A DNA stretch of 64,000 nt from Thermincola carboxydiphila. Lineage in GTDB: Bacteria; Bacillota; Thermincolia; Thermincolales; UBA2595. Shown one piece after another: positions 55,394-64,000 of the stretch (the first letter of the stretch is position 1; the number at the start of each line of letters is the position of its first letter). Under the pieces are notes generated by a model that did not search any database, was not told where the DNA came from, and was given only the letters and a program-made list of their open reading frames with translations. The stretch spans positions 1-64,000 of the forward strand of contig JAENZX010000020.1 of the NCBI GenBank assembly GCA_016841045.1, written 5' to 3'. A program made the position numbers and the translations under genes.

Positions 55394-56587
55394 ATGCTGA
55401 CTAACAAATGTATAATTGTAGGGATCACGGGTGGGATTGCCGCTTATAAAATACCTGATCTGGTTAGCAAATTAGTTAAGGCTGGGGCCGATGTGCATGT
55501 TATCATGACTGAGTCGGCCACTCATTTTATTACACCGCTGACCCTCCGGACCATTTCCCGTAACCCTGTTACCACACAGATGTTTGAAACTTCCGGACCG
55601 TGGGATGTCCGTCACATATCTCTTGCTGACAGAGCAGATCTCATTGTGGTAACACCTGCAACGGCGAACATCATAGGTAAGGTTCGCGGCGGGTTAGCTG
55701 ATGACATTCTCTCCACTACCATAATGGCCTCACAGGCTCCTGTCATATTTGCTCCTGCAATGAATGTACATATGTATGAAAACTCTATTGTACAGGATAA
55801 CATAAGAAGTCTCAAAGCCTACGGCTATCATTTTATCGAGCCAGATTCGGGAAGACTTGCATGTGGATATGAAGGCAAAGGCAGGCTGCCCGATGTAGAA
55901 GTTATTTATGATAATATTGCAAGCTTTTTTAGCACATCCCAAGACTTGACAGATAGGACGTTTCTTATCACTGCCGGACCGACCAGGGAATTCATAGACC
56001 CGATAAGGTTTATTACGAACAGGAGTACCGGCAAAATGGGGTATGCTCTTGCCAGTGCTGCAAAGCAGAGGGGAGCCCGGGTTATTTTAGTTTCAGGCCC
56101 GGTTAACATTCCTGTACCCGATGGAGTCACTTTCATACCTGTTCAATCTGCTGGCGAAATGTTTCAGGCAGTCAAGGAAAATTACCAAAGTGCAGATGTA
56201 ATTATCAAAACTGCCGCTGTGGCAGATTATACTCCCAAGAGTACTTCAAAAACTAAGCTAAAAAAGGGAGATGATGGCCTGACCCTGGAACTTGACAGGA
56301 CTCAGGATATACTGCGATACCTTGGTGAAAATAAAGAAGACAGGGTTTTGGTTGGCTTCGCTGCCGAAACCGATAACTTAATTGAAAATGCGCAAAAGAA
56401 GATACAAAATAAAAATCTTGATTTAATAGTTGCAAATGATGTTACAGTTCCTGGGGCAGGATTTGGAGCTGACACTAACATTGTGAAGTTTCTATACCGG
56501 GATGGGCATATTGAAGAAATGGACAAGATGTCTAAGGGAGATGTCGCCCACTGTATTTTGGATAGGGTTATTAACCTAAATAGATAA
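55394..56587 (+). CDS. coaBC: Bifunctional phosphopantothenoylcysteine decarboxylase/synthase
   Basis: Two steps of CoA synthesis. The CoaC flavoprotein half (residues 1-180) shows GITGGIAAYKIPDLV, the active-site PAMNVHMYENSIVQDN and the substrate Cys in LACGYEGKGRLPD; the CoaB half shows ITAGPTREFIDPIRFITNRSTGKMGYALA near residue 192 and KTAAVADYTPK. ATG follows AAGTGGTGA. 397 aa is the standard length. Confidence 0.96.
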   Translation: MLTNKCIIVGITGGIAAYKIPDLVSKLVKAGADVHVIMTESATHFITPLTLRTISRNPVTTQMFETSGPWDVRHISLADRADLIVVTPATANIIGKVRGGLADDILSTTIMASQAPVIFAPAMNVHMYENSIVQDNIRSLKAYGYHFIEPDSGRLACGYEGKGRLPDVEVIYDNIASFFSTSQDLTDRTFLITAGPTREFIDPIRFITNRSTGKMGYALASAAKQRGARVILVSGPVNIPVPDGVTFIPVQSAGEMFQAVKENYQSADVIIKTAAVADYTPKSTSKTKLKKGDDGLTLELDRTQDILRYLGENKEDRVLVGFAAETDNLIENAQKKIQNKNLDLIVANDVTVPGAGFGADTNIVKFLYRDGHIEEMDKMSKGDVAHCILDRVINLNR

Positions 56588-56609
56588 CTAATTTAGAGGG
56601 GGTATTAGA

Positions 56610-57797
56610 TTGGCGAGAAGACTCTTTACGTCAGAATCAGTAACAGAAGGTCATCCTGATAAGATTTCGGATCAGATTTCAGATGCGGTGCTTGATGCAA
56701 TTATCGAGCAGGACCCCATGGCTCGGGTTGCCTGTGAAACTGCTGTAACTACAGGTCTGGTTTTGGTTATGGGAGAAATTACTACCCAATGTTATGTAGA
56801 TATACCCAAAATTGTCAGGGAAACTATTAAAGAGATTGGTTATACCAGGGCAAAGTTTGGCTTTGACAGTGAGACCTGTGCTGTTATAACTTCCATTGAT
56901 GAACAGTCTCCTGATATTGCGATGGGTGTGGACAAGGCCTTAGAAGCTAAAACCGGAGAAATGTCAGATGCCCAGATTGAAGCAATTGGTGCAGGTGATC
57001 AGGGAATGATGTTTGGCTATGCTTCCAACGAAACCGCTGAGCTGATGCCTCTTCCCATCTCTCTTGCTCATAAGCTGAGTAAAAAGCTTACTGATGTACG
57101 TAAATCCGGCGAATTGGACTATTTAAGACCTGATGGAAAGAGCCAGGTAACTGTTGAATATGAAGATGAAAAACCTATCAGGGTGGATGCTGTTGTTATA
57201 TCAACCCAGCATGCAGATATCCCTATTGAAACTATAAGAAAAGACATTGTTGAAAAAGTTATAAGACCCATTGTTCCGCAGGAATTAATGGATGATAACA
57301 CCAAAATATTTGTTAACCCCACTGGCCGATTTGTAATTGGGGGCCCGCAGGGAGACTCCGGACTTACCGGTCGTAAGATTATTGTTGATACCTATGGTGG
57401 AATGGCACGTCACGGTGGAGGTGCCTTCTCAGGAAAGGATCCCACGAAGGTTGACCGTTCAGCTGCCTATGCAGCCAGGTATGTTGCCAAGAATATTGTA
57501 GCTGCAGGATTAGCAGACCGCTGCGAGGTTCAGCTGGCATATGCCATTGGTGTAGCAAGGCCGGTATCCATATTAGTGGAAACCTTTGGAACTGGTAAGA
57601 TCAGTGAAGAAAAACTGGTTGAGCTGGTACAAAAACATTTTGACCTCCGTCCAGCCGGTATTATAAAGGAGCTTGACCTTAGAAGACCTATTTACAGGCA
57701 GATTGCCGCTTATGGTCATTTAGGCCGAACCGACTTGGATCTTCCGTGGGAGAAAACCGATAAGGCAGCAGCCTTAAAGGCAGATGCAGGGTTATAA
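56610..57797 (+). CDS. metK: S-adenosylmethionine synthetase
   Basis: Makes SAM from methionine and ATP. The 395 aa protein has [24 protein letters not shown] at the start, [12 protein letters not shown] near residue 126 and [23 protein letters not shown] near residue 269. TTG 56610 follows AGAGGGGGT. Last gene of the conserved block before the accessory region. Confidence 0.98.
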   Translation: MARRLFTSESVTEGHPDKISDQISDAVLDAIIEQDPMARVACETAVTTGLVLVMGEITTQCYVDIPKIVRETIKEIGYTRAKFGFDSETCAVITSIDEQSPDIAMGVDKALEAKTGEMSDAQIEAIGAGDQGMMFGYASNETAELMPLPISLAHKLSKKLTDVRKSGELDYLRPDGKSQVTVEYEDEKPIRVDAVVISTQHADIPIETIRKDIVEKVIRPIVPQELMDDNTKIFVNPTGRFVIGGPQGDSGLTGRKIIVDTYGGMARHGGGAFSGKDPTKVDRSAAYAARYVAKNIVAAGLADRCEVQLAYAIGVARPVSILVETFGTGKISEEKLVELVQKHFDLRPAGIIKELDLRRPIYRQIAAYGHLGRTDLDLPWEKTDKAAALKADAGL

Positions 57798-57821
57798 AAT
57801 TTAAATAGTTATGTGAATTAT

Positions 57822-57852
57822 AAGAGGTGTCAAATGAGGCACCTCTTTTATC
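57822..57852 (+). terminator. Terminator after metK
   Basis: AAGAGGTG (57822-57829) pairs with CACCTCTT (57840-57847), loop of ten bases, followed by TTATCTTTG. Confidence 0.7.
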
Positions 57853-57869
57853 TTTGTAGGGATTTTAAC

Positions 57870-58010
57870 AAAGCCGCGGATGGCGCGGATGAACACGGAT
57901 GACGAAGCATAGAGGTATGACACGGATAAACAGATAAAAAAACCGAGTGGGGAGGGGACTTGGGGTCGGAAAAGATGGAACCACAGAGTTCACAGAGGAC
58001 ACAGAGAAAA
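57870..58010. repeat. Degenerate short-repeat sequence downstream of metK
   Basis: Two kinds of short dispersed repeats that recur in many bacterial genomes: GCGGATGGCGCGGATGAACACGGATGA (split here as GCGGAT units near 57874-57903) and CACAGAG units at about 57982, 57992 and 58001. No gene is visible. It marks the boundary between the housekeeping block and the accessory island. Confidence 0.55.
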
Positions 58011-58070
58011 GATTTGGTGGGATTCATTTTTGGTGAGATAAAAGGAATGAAGAAAAAAGGGAAAGCGGAC

Positions 58071-58122
58071 TTGTCGAAGATTGTCGGAATTTTTGTCAAG
58101 GGAAATGGTGTTTATTGTCGAA
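58071..58122 (+). promoter_or_regulatory. Cluster of Spo0A-box-like sequences
   Basis: TTGTCGAA at 58071-58078 and again at 58115-58122, with TTGTCGGA (58081-58088) and TTGTCAAG (58093-58100) between them. Two exact and two near matches to the Spo0A box within 52 bases is more than expected, but no nearby gene clearly uses them. The 58011-58384 stretch has no convincing gene. Confidence 0.3.
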
Positions 58123-58384
58123 AGGTAACAATTGGACTAATATCTGGAAGTAAAAGCAATCATCGTAGTGGGTTCTGCTGTAATACTAGATTGGGCTGTG
58201 CGTGGATGTGGATAATGTCTATTAGGCGAAGTTGGATAGAGTTTGATGTTTTTTTGCGGAAAGTGGATTGATTAAATTCAAAGAACTGGAGGAAAAAACA
58301 AAGTAATGCAACACCGCTTGTATCGACCATTAAAACCGTGTCCCGTATGGGCAGAGCGAAGACTAAATGCGCTCACAGATGTAA

Positions 58385-58483
58385 CCTACCAGTAAAGACA
58401 AAGATGAAGAAGCAGCACTTTCTGAAATAATTGACCATATATCTTATGCATGGCTAAATGAATATCATCCTTCTGATGAATAA
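58385..58483 (+). pseudogene. Possible coding remnant before the defence genes
   Basis: After an in-frame stop, 32 codons read PTSKDKDEEAALSEIIDHIS and then YAWLNEYHPSDE before TAA. Composition looks protein-like, but there is no start codon with a ribosome site and the upstream part is missing. Likely the 3' end of a lost gene; family unknown. Confidence 0.3.
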
Positions 58484-58535
58484 ATTCGATGTTATACATC
58501 TGCAAATAGGATTTGGGTAGAGAAAGGAGAGAACA

Positions 58536-60548
58536 ATGTACATTTCGAGAATTCAAATTAAGAATTTTAGGTGTTTTCAGGATGTTGAGATAGAGTTTAG
58601 TGAAGGGCTAAATGTAATTATTGGTGAAAACAATTGCGGCAAAACAACTATATTGAAAGCTCTTCAGTGCTTTTTCAAAGGCTCAAATACAAGTAGCGCT
58701 CTGGGGATTGACGATTTTAATAAGGGCATTACTATCGGAGAAAAGCCTCCAGAGATAACATTTGTATTAACAATTCAATCTTCAAAGCACGAGAAAGCAC
58801 AAGATAAGGCAGTTGTAGCTAGCTGGTTGACAAAACTGGTTTCACCATGGGAAGCTACTTTGACATATAAATTCTTTTTACCAGAAGCTGACCAGAAGAG
58901 ATATGCAGCAGATATCAGGTGCATACAGGATGATGACGACCGGAACAGTAAAAAATGGGCTGTTCTGGAGAGGCATCTGAAAAAATATACACCGAGAATC
59001 TATGGCGGAAATTATGTAAGTAAGAACCGAGCAGACCATGAGTATTTAGATAAGTTCCATTGTGAAGTACTCGATGCACTCCGAGATGTAGAGAGTAAAA
59101 TGTTCACAGGGCGAAATGCTCTCCTCAAGCAAGTTTTAAACTTTTTTGTTGATTCGGATTTGATTGAAAAGGAAGAAACTGAAAGGGAAACGCTACAAGT
59201 ACAGCGTAATCAGACGTTTGAGTCAACATCAAGTAGTCTTGTTGCTAATATGATTGAACGTGTATCTGTTAGCAAAATCTTTGAACTTGCAGAGAAGACG
59301 GGTGCTGCTGTTGGTGGACAACCTACATTAGGTGGGCAACTTGATGAGAGTGATGTACTTTCTGTTCTGAAGTTAATGATCAAAAAGGAAACAGGTATTG
59401 AAGTACCTATCGTGAATAACGGTATGGGGTACAACAACCTAATCTACATATCATTGTTACTCTCGAAGTTTAAAATGCTAGTATCCTCTGAAATGGGTGA
59501 AAACGCGAAAGTATTTCCTATGCTCTTAATTGAGGAGCCTGAAGCTCATCTTCATCCGGCATTGCAATATAGCTTTCTGCGTTTTTTGAAAGATGAAATG
59601 GATAAGCAAGAAATAAGTCGTCAAATTTTCATAACTACACATTCGACACACATAACGGCTGCAGTAGGATTAGACCCTATTATTTGTATGAATATTAATG
59701 CACTCGGGAACGTGGTGCCAGCTTATCCAGGTAAAGTATTCTCCGACACAGCCGATGAACAAGCTTCAAAGAAATATATCGCCAGATATCTGGATGCAAC
59801 AAAGTCTACTATGCTATTTTCAAAGGCTGTATTGTTCGGGGAAGGGCTTGCAGAACAAATTCTTTTACCGATTTTAGCTGAGTACGATGGTAGAAGTCTT
59901 GACAGGAGTCACGTATCAATGGTTCGAGTTGATGCCTTAACATTCAAACATTTTATCAAGATCTTTGGATCAGGTATTCAAGAGGATCGAAAAAAGTATG
60001 CTGTAAGTAGAAGAGTTGCCTGCATTGTTGATAGTGACCCGTCAAGAATATTACATGAAGCTCCTGCTGGGAAGGAAAGAAGATGGAAAAAATGTTATCC
60101 GTTCGAGCTTGATGTAGAGCCAGAATTATTTGAATATAAAGGAGTTTCTGGTGCAGTAACTAACTTACTGGCTTCGGTGCAAGGTTGTGATAATGTGAAA
60201 GTTTATTATAATAGTACGGGTAAAGGAAAGACATTCGAGTACGATTTGGCTTTCGAGAATAGTGAATCTGGTTTAATTTTCGATGGAGCATTTGAGATAA
60301 CTGACTTTGATGGTCTTGATAGCTCAACATGGGAGGCTGAAGAGAAAGAGAAGGCAAAAAAGGCAGCGTCCTACTTATCCTATGTTGAAGAAGGAAAGGG
60401 GGAACCAGCATTCAATCTTGCTGAAAAGTTAAAGGAGAACCTAAAAGCCCAACCTCGGCTGGTCTTTAATCTACCAACACATATTAAAGACGCTTTAAAG
60501 TGGGTTTGCTACGATACAGAAGAGGGGGAAGTGTGCGATGCACAATGA
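58536..60548 (+). CDS. gajA: GajA-like OLD-family ATPase with TOPRIM nuclease domain
   Basis: A 670 aa protein of the overcoming-lysogenisation-defect family. N-terminal ABC ATPase with Walker A GENNCGKTT at residues 30-38, Walker B and signature region LLIEEPEAHLHPALQ near residue 330 and a His switch TTHSTHITAA near residue 367; C-terminal TOPRIM domain with LFGEGLAEQILLP near residue 432 and ACIVDSDPSR near residue 496. Followed at once by a UvrD helicase, this is the layout of the Gabija anti-phage system, in which GajA is a sequence-specific nicking nuclease held in check by nucleotides. It is about 90 residues longer than the first described GajA. ATG follows AAAGGAGAG. Confidence 0.83.
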   Translation: MYISRIQIKNFRCFQDVEIEFSEGLNVIIGENNCGKTTILKALQCFFKGSNTSSALGIDDFNKGITIGEKPPEITFVLTIQSSKHEKAQDKAVVASWLTKLVSPWEATLTYKFFLPEADQKRYAADIRCIQDDDDRNSKKWAVLERHLKKYTPRIYGGNYVSKNRADHEYLDKFHCEVLDALRDVESKMFTGRNALLKQVLNFFVDSDLIEKEETERETLQVQRNQTFESTSSSLVANMIERVSVSKIFELAEKTGAAVGGQPTLGGQLDESDVLSVLKLMIKKETGIEVPIVNNGMGYNNLIYISLLLSKFKMLVSSEMGENAKVFPMLLIEEPEAHLHPALQYSFLRFLKDEMDKQEISRQIFITTHSTHITAAVGLDPIICMNINALGNVVPAYPGKVFSDTADEQASKKYIARYLDATKSTMLFSKAVLFGEGLAEQILLPILAEYDGRSLDRSHVSMVRVDALTFKHFIKIFGSGIQEDRKKYAVSRRVACIVDSDPSRILHEAPAGKERRWKKCYPFELDVEPELFEYKGVSGAVTNLLASVQGCDNVKVYYNSTGKGKTFEYDLAFENSESGLIFDGAFEITDFDGLDSSTWEAEEKEKAKKAASYLSYVEEGKGEPAFNLAEKLKENLKAQPRLVFNLPTHIKDALKWVCYDTEEGEVCDAQ

Positions 60549-62322
60549 AGAAATTGAAATTATCACTTCTGACCATCTGTTGTCGGATGTCGATCACCCT
60601 TTTAAAGTGTTCGCAGGCCCAGGAGCAGGAAAGACATTTTGGCTGATTAACAATATTAAAAATATACTTAAGAATTCAACAAGATTGTTCTCTGCTTCAA
60701 AGATTTCTTGCATAACATATACAAATGTTGCGGTTGAAGAAATTCAAACACGACTTGATATGACAGGGGATCGTGTTGAAGTTTCTACAATTCACAGTTT
60801 CTTATACAATTGTTTGGTCAAGCCATATGTTAATCTCCTTAAATATGAGGATGGAAGTTACCTTGTAAATATAGAGCAACTAGATGGACATGATGATCAT
60901 ATACCGAGTGTAGGTAGAATATTAGGCAATAAGCAGATGAGTGCAACTGTTTTGAAGAATAGAATCGATAATAAGGAATTACAAGGTGTATTGTCATCGC
61001 TTGATTGGTATCTAAATGGAGATGACTTAATTCTACAACCTCGAAATGATTGGCAAAGAAAAAAGTATAAAAAATTAACAACTGCAGGTTTCTTTAATGC
61101 TTACAAAGCCATGTTTTGGGACGATGGTACCATCCATCACGAAGATGTATTATTCTTTTCGTATGAGATATTAAAAAACTTTCCATTGATACGTGAATTT
61201 ATAGCCGCAAAATATCCATACATCCTTATTGATGAATTTCAAGATACTCACCCAGTCCAAACAAAGATATTAAAGTGGATATCGGAAGCAGAAGCTATTA
61301 TTGGAGTAATTGGAGATCCGGCACAATCAATTTTTAAATTTCAAGGAGCTTCAAGGGCTGACTTTCTTGGTTTCAAGCTGCCAGGGCAGAAGAACTATGC
61401 GATAAAGTATAATAGAAGGAGCACCAGGAACATTGTTAATATTCTAAATCATATCAGAGGAACGGATGAAGTTGTTCAGGAATGCTATAGAGAAATAGAT
61501 GGAAGCGAAGTTTATATTATTGTTAATAAAAGTGTCGAAGGAATAATTGAGAAGTTTAATTCAGAAAGAGCACGTTTGGGGATGACCGGGGATAGCTGCA
61601 TTGTTACTCGTCGAAATGATGCTGTTGTAAAGCTAAAGAATTGTGCTGGTAATTGTAAAATGTCTATTTGGAGTGACTTTTCAGAAGCTGATAGTAAACG
61701 ACAACGGTTTATTGAAGTCATTTTATCAGCACAAGAATATACAGATAATTCGATGCATGAAACGGCAGTTAAACAAGTTATGAAGGTATTTAAGACGGAC
61801 AAGGAGGGGGCACTAAAAGATCCATTTACAGCGTGTTCTTTTGAAATTGATAATCTATCCAAAAGAAGTATGGCGGTTTCATTGTTGGAATACTTAATAA
61901 GTAATAGGGACGAGAATATAACAAAGAATGTTCTTGCATTCTACAATGATTTAATCGGCTTCTTTAACGGAATCGGAGTTACCCTAAAAAGGGTCGCTGC
62001 TGGAGGCTTTAAGACGTTTGCACAGGCTGCCAATGTGAACGACTTGGTTCTCGGCCTAAAACTTGGAGAAGAAAAGCATAGCAACATTCGTACTATTCAT
62101 AAGTCAAAGGGAGCTGAATTTCAATCGGTCCTTGTATATTTTGCGGACAATAAAGATATTCAGCATTTGCTCAACCCTGATGTTAAGAACGATGAGGATG
62201 ATTGCAGATTATATTACGTGGCACTGAGCCGTGCTGAAGATTATTTATGTATCGCCACAGACGAACTATCTCAAGAAATAATTGATGCTTTAGCGAAACT
62301 GAAGGTGAAATTGATAGGCTAA
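60538..62322 (+). CDS. gajB: GajB-like UvrD/Rep-family helicase
   Basis: A 594 aa superfamily 1 helicase. Motifs in order: Walker A FAGPGAGKTF at residues 25-34, Ia TYTNVAVEEI near residue 61, II ILIDEFQDTHPVQ near residue 229, III GDPAQSIFKFQG near residue 259, IV KYNRRSTRNI near residue 285, V TIHKSKGAEFQSVL near residue 520, VI YYVALSRAEDYL near residue 559. It overlaps the GajA-like gene by 11 bases. In Gabija, GajB senses DNA ends or depletes nucleotides and activates GajA; the role here is inferred. Confidence 0.83.
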   Translation: MHNEEIEIITSDHLLSDVDHPFKVFAGPGAGKTFWLINNIKNILKNSTRLFSASKISCITYTNVAVEEIQTRLDMTGDRVEVSTIHSFLYNCLVKPYVNLLKYEDGSYLVNIEQLDGHDDHIPSVGRILGNKQMSATVLKNRIDNKELQGVLSSLDWYLNGDDLILQPRNDWQRKKYKKLTTAGFFNAYKAMFWDDGTIHHEDVLFFSYEILKNFPLIREFIAAKYPYILIDEFQDTHPVQTKILKWISEAEAIIGVIGDPAQSIFKFQGASRADFLGFKLPGQKNYAIKYNRRSTRNIVNILNHIRGTDEVVQECYREIDGSEVYIIVNKSVEGIIEKFNSERARLGMTGDSCIVTRRNDAVVKLKNCAGNCKMSIWSDFSEADSKRQRFIEVILSAQEYTDNSMHETAVKQVMKVFKTDKEGALKDPFTACSFEIDNLSKRSMAVSLLEYLISNRDENITKNVLAFYNDLIGFFNGIGVTLKRVAAGGFKTFAQAANVNDLVLGLKLGEEKHSNIRTIHKSKGAEFQSVLVYFADNKDIQHLLNPDVKNDEDDCRLYYVALSRAEDYLCIATDELSQEIIDALAKLKVKLIG

Positions 62323-62531
62323 TTAAAAACGCATGGATATGAAAACTTAAGTTTAATAGATAACATAACATTTATAAAGTACGAATTATCCATATATTTG
62401 GGGGACTGAACTTCGCACAAGGCTAATTAGGCGAAGTTAAGGAAGACCAACGTACTAATTTTGCAAATTATACAAAAATTGATAAGCATTGATACTATCG
62501 GCGGGAAATTCTCAAGAAGGAGGAAGTAGCT
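62323..62531 (+). other. Intergenic gap after gajB with a small hairpin
   Basis: AACTTCGC (62409-62416) pairs with GCGAAGTT (62431-62438) around a 14-base loop. The 13-mer ATTAGGCGAAGTT at 62426-62438 also occurs at 58221-58233, upstream of gajA. No T-run follows the hairpin. Confidence 0.4.
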
Positions 62532-63308
62532 ATGAATGGTTTTGGTACAGTTGAGGCATATAGAAATTTTAAAATGGGTACAGAAATTGATATTGCTGGC
62601 ATATTTCTTTACGACGGCATTAAAGATCTTGAAAGAATAGTAGTTTTTGCTTATGAAAGTGAAGCATTCTCCTTTTTGTATCATATAGCAGTAGGCATTG
62701 AACGATTACAAAAAGTTTTATTAGTTATGCTAGAAGAAATAACCGAAGAGAACGTTAGAAATTTTGAAGATAGCCTACATACACATAACCATCAACAGCT
62801 TCATGATAGAATAAAAACTAAGTGTGATATTAAACTATCTCCAAGAGAATATGGTTTTTTACACGTTCTTAGTACTTTTTATATTCATTGCAGATATAAT
62901 CGATATCTGTTAAGGGGGGATTATGGAGCAGATAAAAACTTACTATGTAAATTTATCGATGCTCACTTTAGTTCTGATGATATAGAAAGACACTTTTTGA
63001 CGAACGACATCATGAACACTCCACAGTTGAAAGAATTCTTTGGAAGGATCATAGGATCAATTGCACGAAAATATTACTCTGCAATAAAGGAGCAAGCATA
63101 TAAGCAGAATCTATATACATATGAACTTAGATCTGATTCTCCTGCAGAGAAAATATTCCTTACTGACTTTAGAAAAGATTCCCTACATGAGCAAAACTTT
63201 AATGAACAAGTTTCTTTAAAGGAACTCCTCATATATTTAATTAATACGCAGGATAGAAATGCCTTTATGAGGTTTATTAAAGAAATTGAACCGTGGAATT
63301 TGACATAG
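62532..63308 (+). CDS. Accessory protein of unknown function next to the Gabija-like pair
   Basis: A 258 aa, mostly helical, soluble protein. The first 150 residues (YHIAVGIERLQKVLLVMLEE, HTHNHQQLHDRIKTK, LHVLSTFYIHCRYNRYLLRG) have the feel of a HEPN-type helical bundle, with a His-rich turn and an Arg-Tyr-Asn-Arg segment, but a clear RxxxxH nuclease motif is not certain. ATG 62532 follows AAGGAGGAAG. It overlaps the next gene by 16 bases. AT-rich like the Gabija genes, so probably acquired with them. Confidence 0.6.
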   Translation: MNGFGTVEAYRNFKMGTEIDIAGIFLYDGIKDLERIVVFAYESEAFSFLYHIAVGIERLQKVLLVMLEEITEENVRNFEDSLHTHNHQQLHDRIKTKCDIKLSPREYGFLHVLSTFYIHCRYNRYLLRGDYGADKNLLCKFIDAHFSSDDIERHFLTNDIMNTPQLKEFFGRIIGSIARKYYSAIKEQAYKQNLYTYELRSDSPAEKIFLTDFRKDSLHEQNFNEQVSLKELLIYLINTQDRNAFMRFIKEIEPWNLT

Positions 63309-63724
63309 CTCTAATGAATGAATACATTAAAGAACTATGTAAGGGGCATATTCCTCAAAAATTGGTTGATGAAGTAGAATTTCTGTATGGGGAATTAACG
63401 TCAGCAAAAGACCGACTTAAAATGATTGATTTAGTAGGTAATACAAATATATTATTTGATTACGCAGAAATAATGGAGTGTTACGATTTGATGAAGTCAT
63501 TAGTTACTGGTAAATGTGAATGTTTAGAATTTGCAAAGATATTTCCAAATAAGCTAGATAATTTAGATGATGACGATATTCACGAAATATTAAAAGAAAT
63601 ACCGGAGTGGTGTGCTAATTTGCTTAGTCAAGAAACGTTAGACAGTAGTGAGAAAGAGCGGTTTGTTAAATCAGTTGAAAAATTACTGGAAGAATTCAAA
63701 GGTTTTTGTGCTATTGAAGATTAA
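63293..63724 (+). CDS. Small acidic helical protein, partner of the preceding gene
   Basis: A 143 aa acidic protein (LMNEYIKELCKGHIPQKLVDEVE; ILKEIPEWCANLLSQETLDSSEKE) of helical character, no membrane segment. It begins at GTG 63293 inside the end of the preceding gene, or at ATG 63314, with weak ribosome sites in both cases, so it probably depends on translational coupling. Two-gene overlap and matching charge suggest a complex with its neighbour. No family recognised. Confidence 0.55.
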   Translation: MEFDIALMNEYIKELCKGHIPQKLVDEVEFLYGELTSAKDRLKMIDLVGNTNILFDYAEIMECYDLMKSLVTGKCECLEFAKIFPNKLDNLDDDDIHEILKEIPEWCANLLSQETLDSSEKERFVKSVEKLLEEFKGFCAIED

Positions 63725-64000
63725 CTAAGTATAATTTCAAATCAAAACGTCAGTTACATAATATGCTAAAAATTCTTATATTTAGAAATTGTTAAAAACT
63801 GCTAAAGGATAATAAGGTGGCTTACACATTAACTGTTATTATTTTTCACAATATTTTGTATAGCCTATGTTGTAAGCCGACTACCATTGCGAGATATAAA
63901 CAGTGCGTCAGTGCTCACAGCCTTCGTGGTACGGAGCGAAAGGCATAGTAGTAATGACTGCTTAATTGCTGGTGTCATATAAACTTTGCGTCCTTTATTA
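63725..64000 (+). other. Gap at the right edge of the window
   Basis: About 275 bases, AT-rich at first and more mixed from 63860. I see no gene, tRNA or clear hairpin. Sequence continues beyond the window. Confidence 0.5.

Noticed and set aside
57960-58271. 103-codon plus-strand frame after metK
   Set aside because: It runs through CACAGAG repeats and Spo0A-like boxes, has no ribosome site, and the translation is rich in Ser, Arg and Trp without domain features.
63860-64000. tRNA gene at the right edge
   Set aside because: No cloverleaf arms, TTCGA-type loop or CCA end could be found. No tRNA was found elsewhere in the window either.

Overview
The window looks like a chromosomal segment of an anaerobic, spore-forming, Gram-positive bacterium of the Peptococcaceae/Thermincola type (Firmicutes, class Clostridia in the broad sense). 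This is inferred from gene content, not from a search. It carries a Wood-Ljungdahl (acetyl-CoA pathway) operon, large multiheme c-type cytochromes with Gram-positive style membrane anchors and signal peptides, a PyrR-attenuated pyr operon, a spoVA sporulation cluster, LL-diaminopimelate aminotransferase and a menaquinone methyltransferase. Base composition is moderate, and many starts are GTG or TTG behind strong AGGAGG-type ribosome sites.

Layout. 1-8.5 kb: end of acsB, then acsC-acsD-acsE, an HdrA-like flavoprotein, mvhD, metV, metF and a second HdrA-like protein, closed by a strong terminator. This is the methyl branch and corrinoid part of the acetyl-CoA pathway joined to a probable MetFV-Hdr-Mvh type methylene-THF reductase complex. 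8.5-11.4 kb: a small unknown protein, a PduL-type phosphotransacylase, and an ACT-domain/UPF0210 pair. 11.5-19.8 kb: a NarL-type response regulator followed by a probable extracellular electron-transfer cluster (12-heme membrane cytochrome, TPR protein, NHL beta-propeller, 6-heme and 10-heme secreted cytochromes; 28 haem sites in all). 20-26 kb: housekeeping genes, a cytochrome pseudogene remnant, a degenerate glutamyl-tRNA-reductase-like gene, lspA and rluD. 26.2-38.5 kb: pyrR-pyrB-pyrC-carA-carB, then a 1.8 kb interruption, then pyrK-pyrD-pyrF-pyrE. 38.5-48 kb: a phosphodiesterase-like protein, rqcH, menG, dapF, dapL, coat-like and radical SAM genes. 48.3-52.3 kb: a spoVAC-AD-AEb cluster bracketed by DUF1657 and DUF421 genes, resembling the spoVA2mob type of spore heat-resistance cluster. 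53-57.8 kb: conserved yicC-remA-gmk-rpoZ-coaBC-metK block. 58-63.7 kb: an AT-richer accessory island with a Gabija-like defence pair (OLD/TOPRIM ATPase plus UvrD helicase) and two unknown genes.

The most unusual sequence structure is a family of long, nested palindromic elements of about 220 bp (21640-21860, 33650-33867, and a rearranged third copy at 34168-34297). The two full copies differ at paired positions in ways that keep the helices intact, which is the signature of selection on a folded RNA or DNA hairpin. An unrelated element with a similar nested architecture lies at 40126-40282. Two of the copies sit in the interruption that splits the pyr operon.
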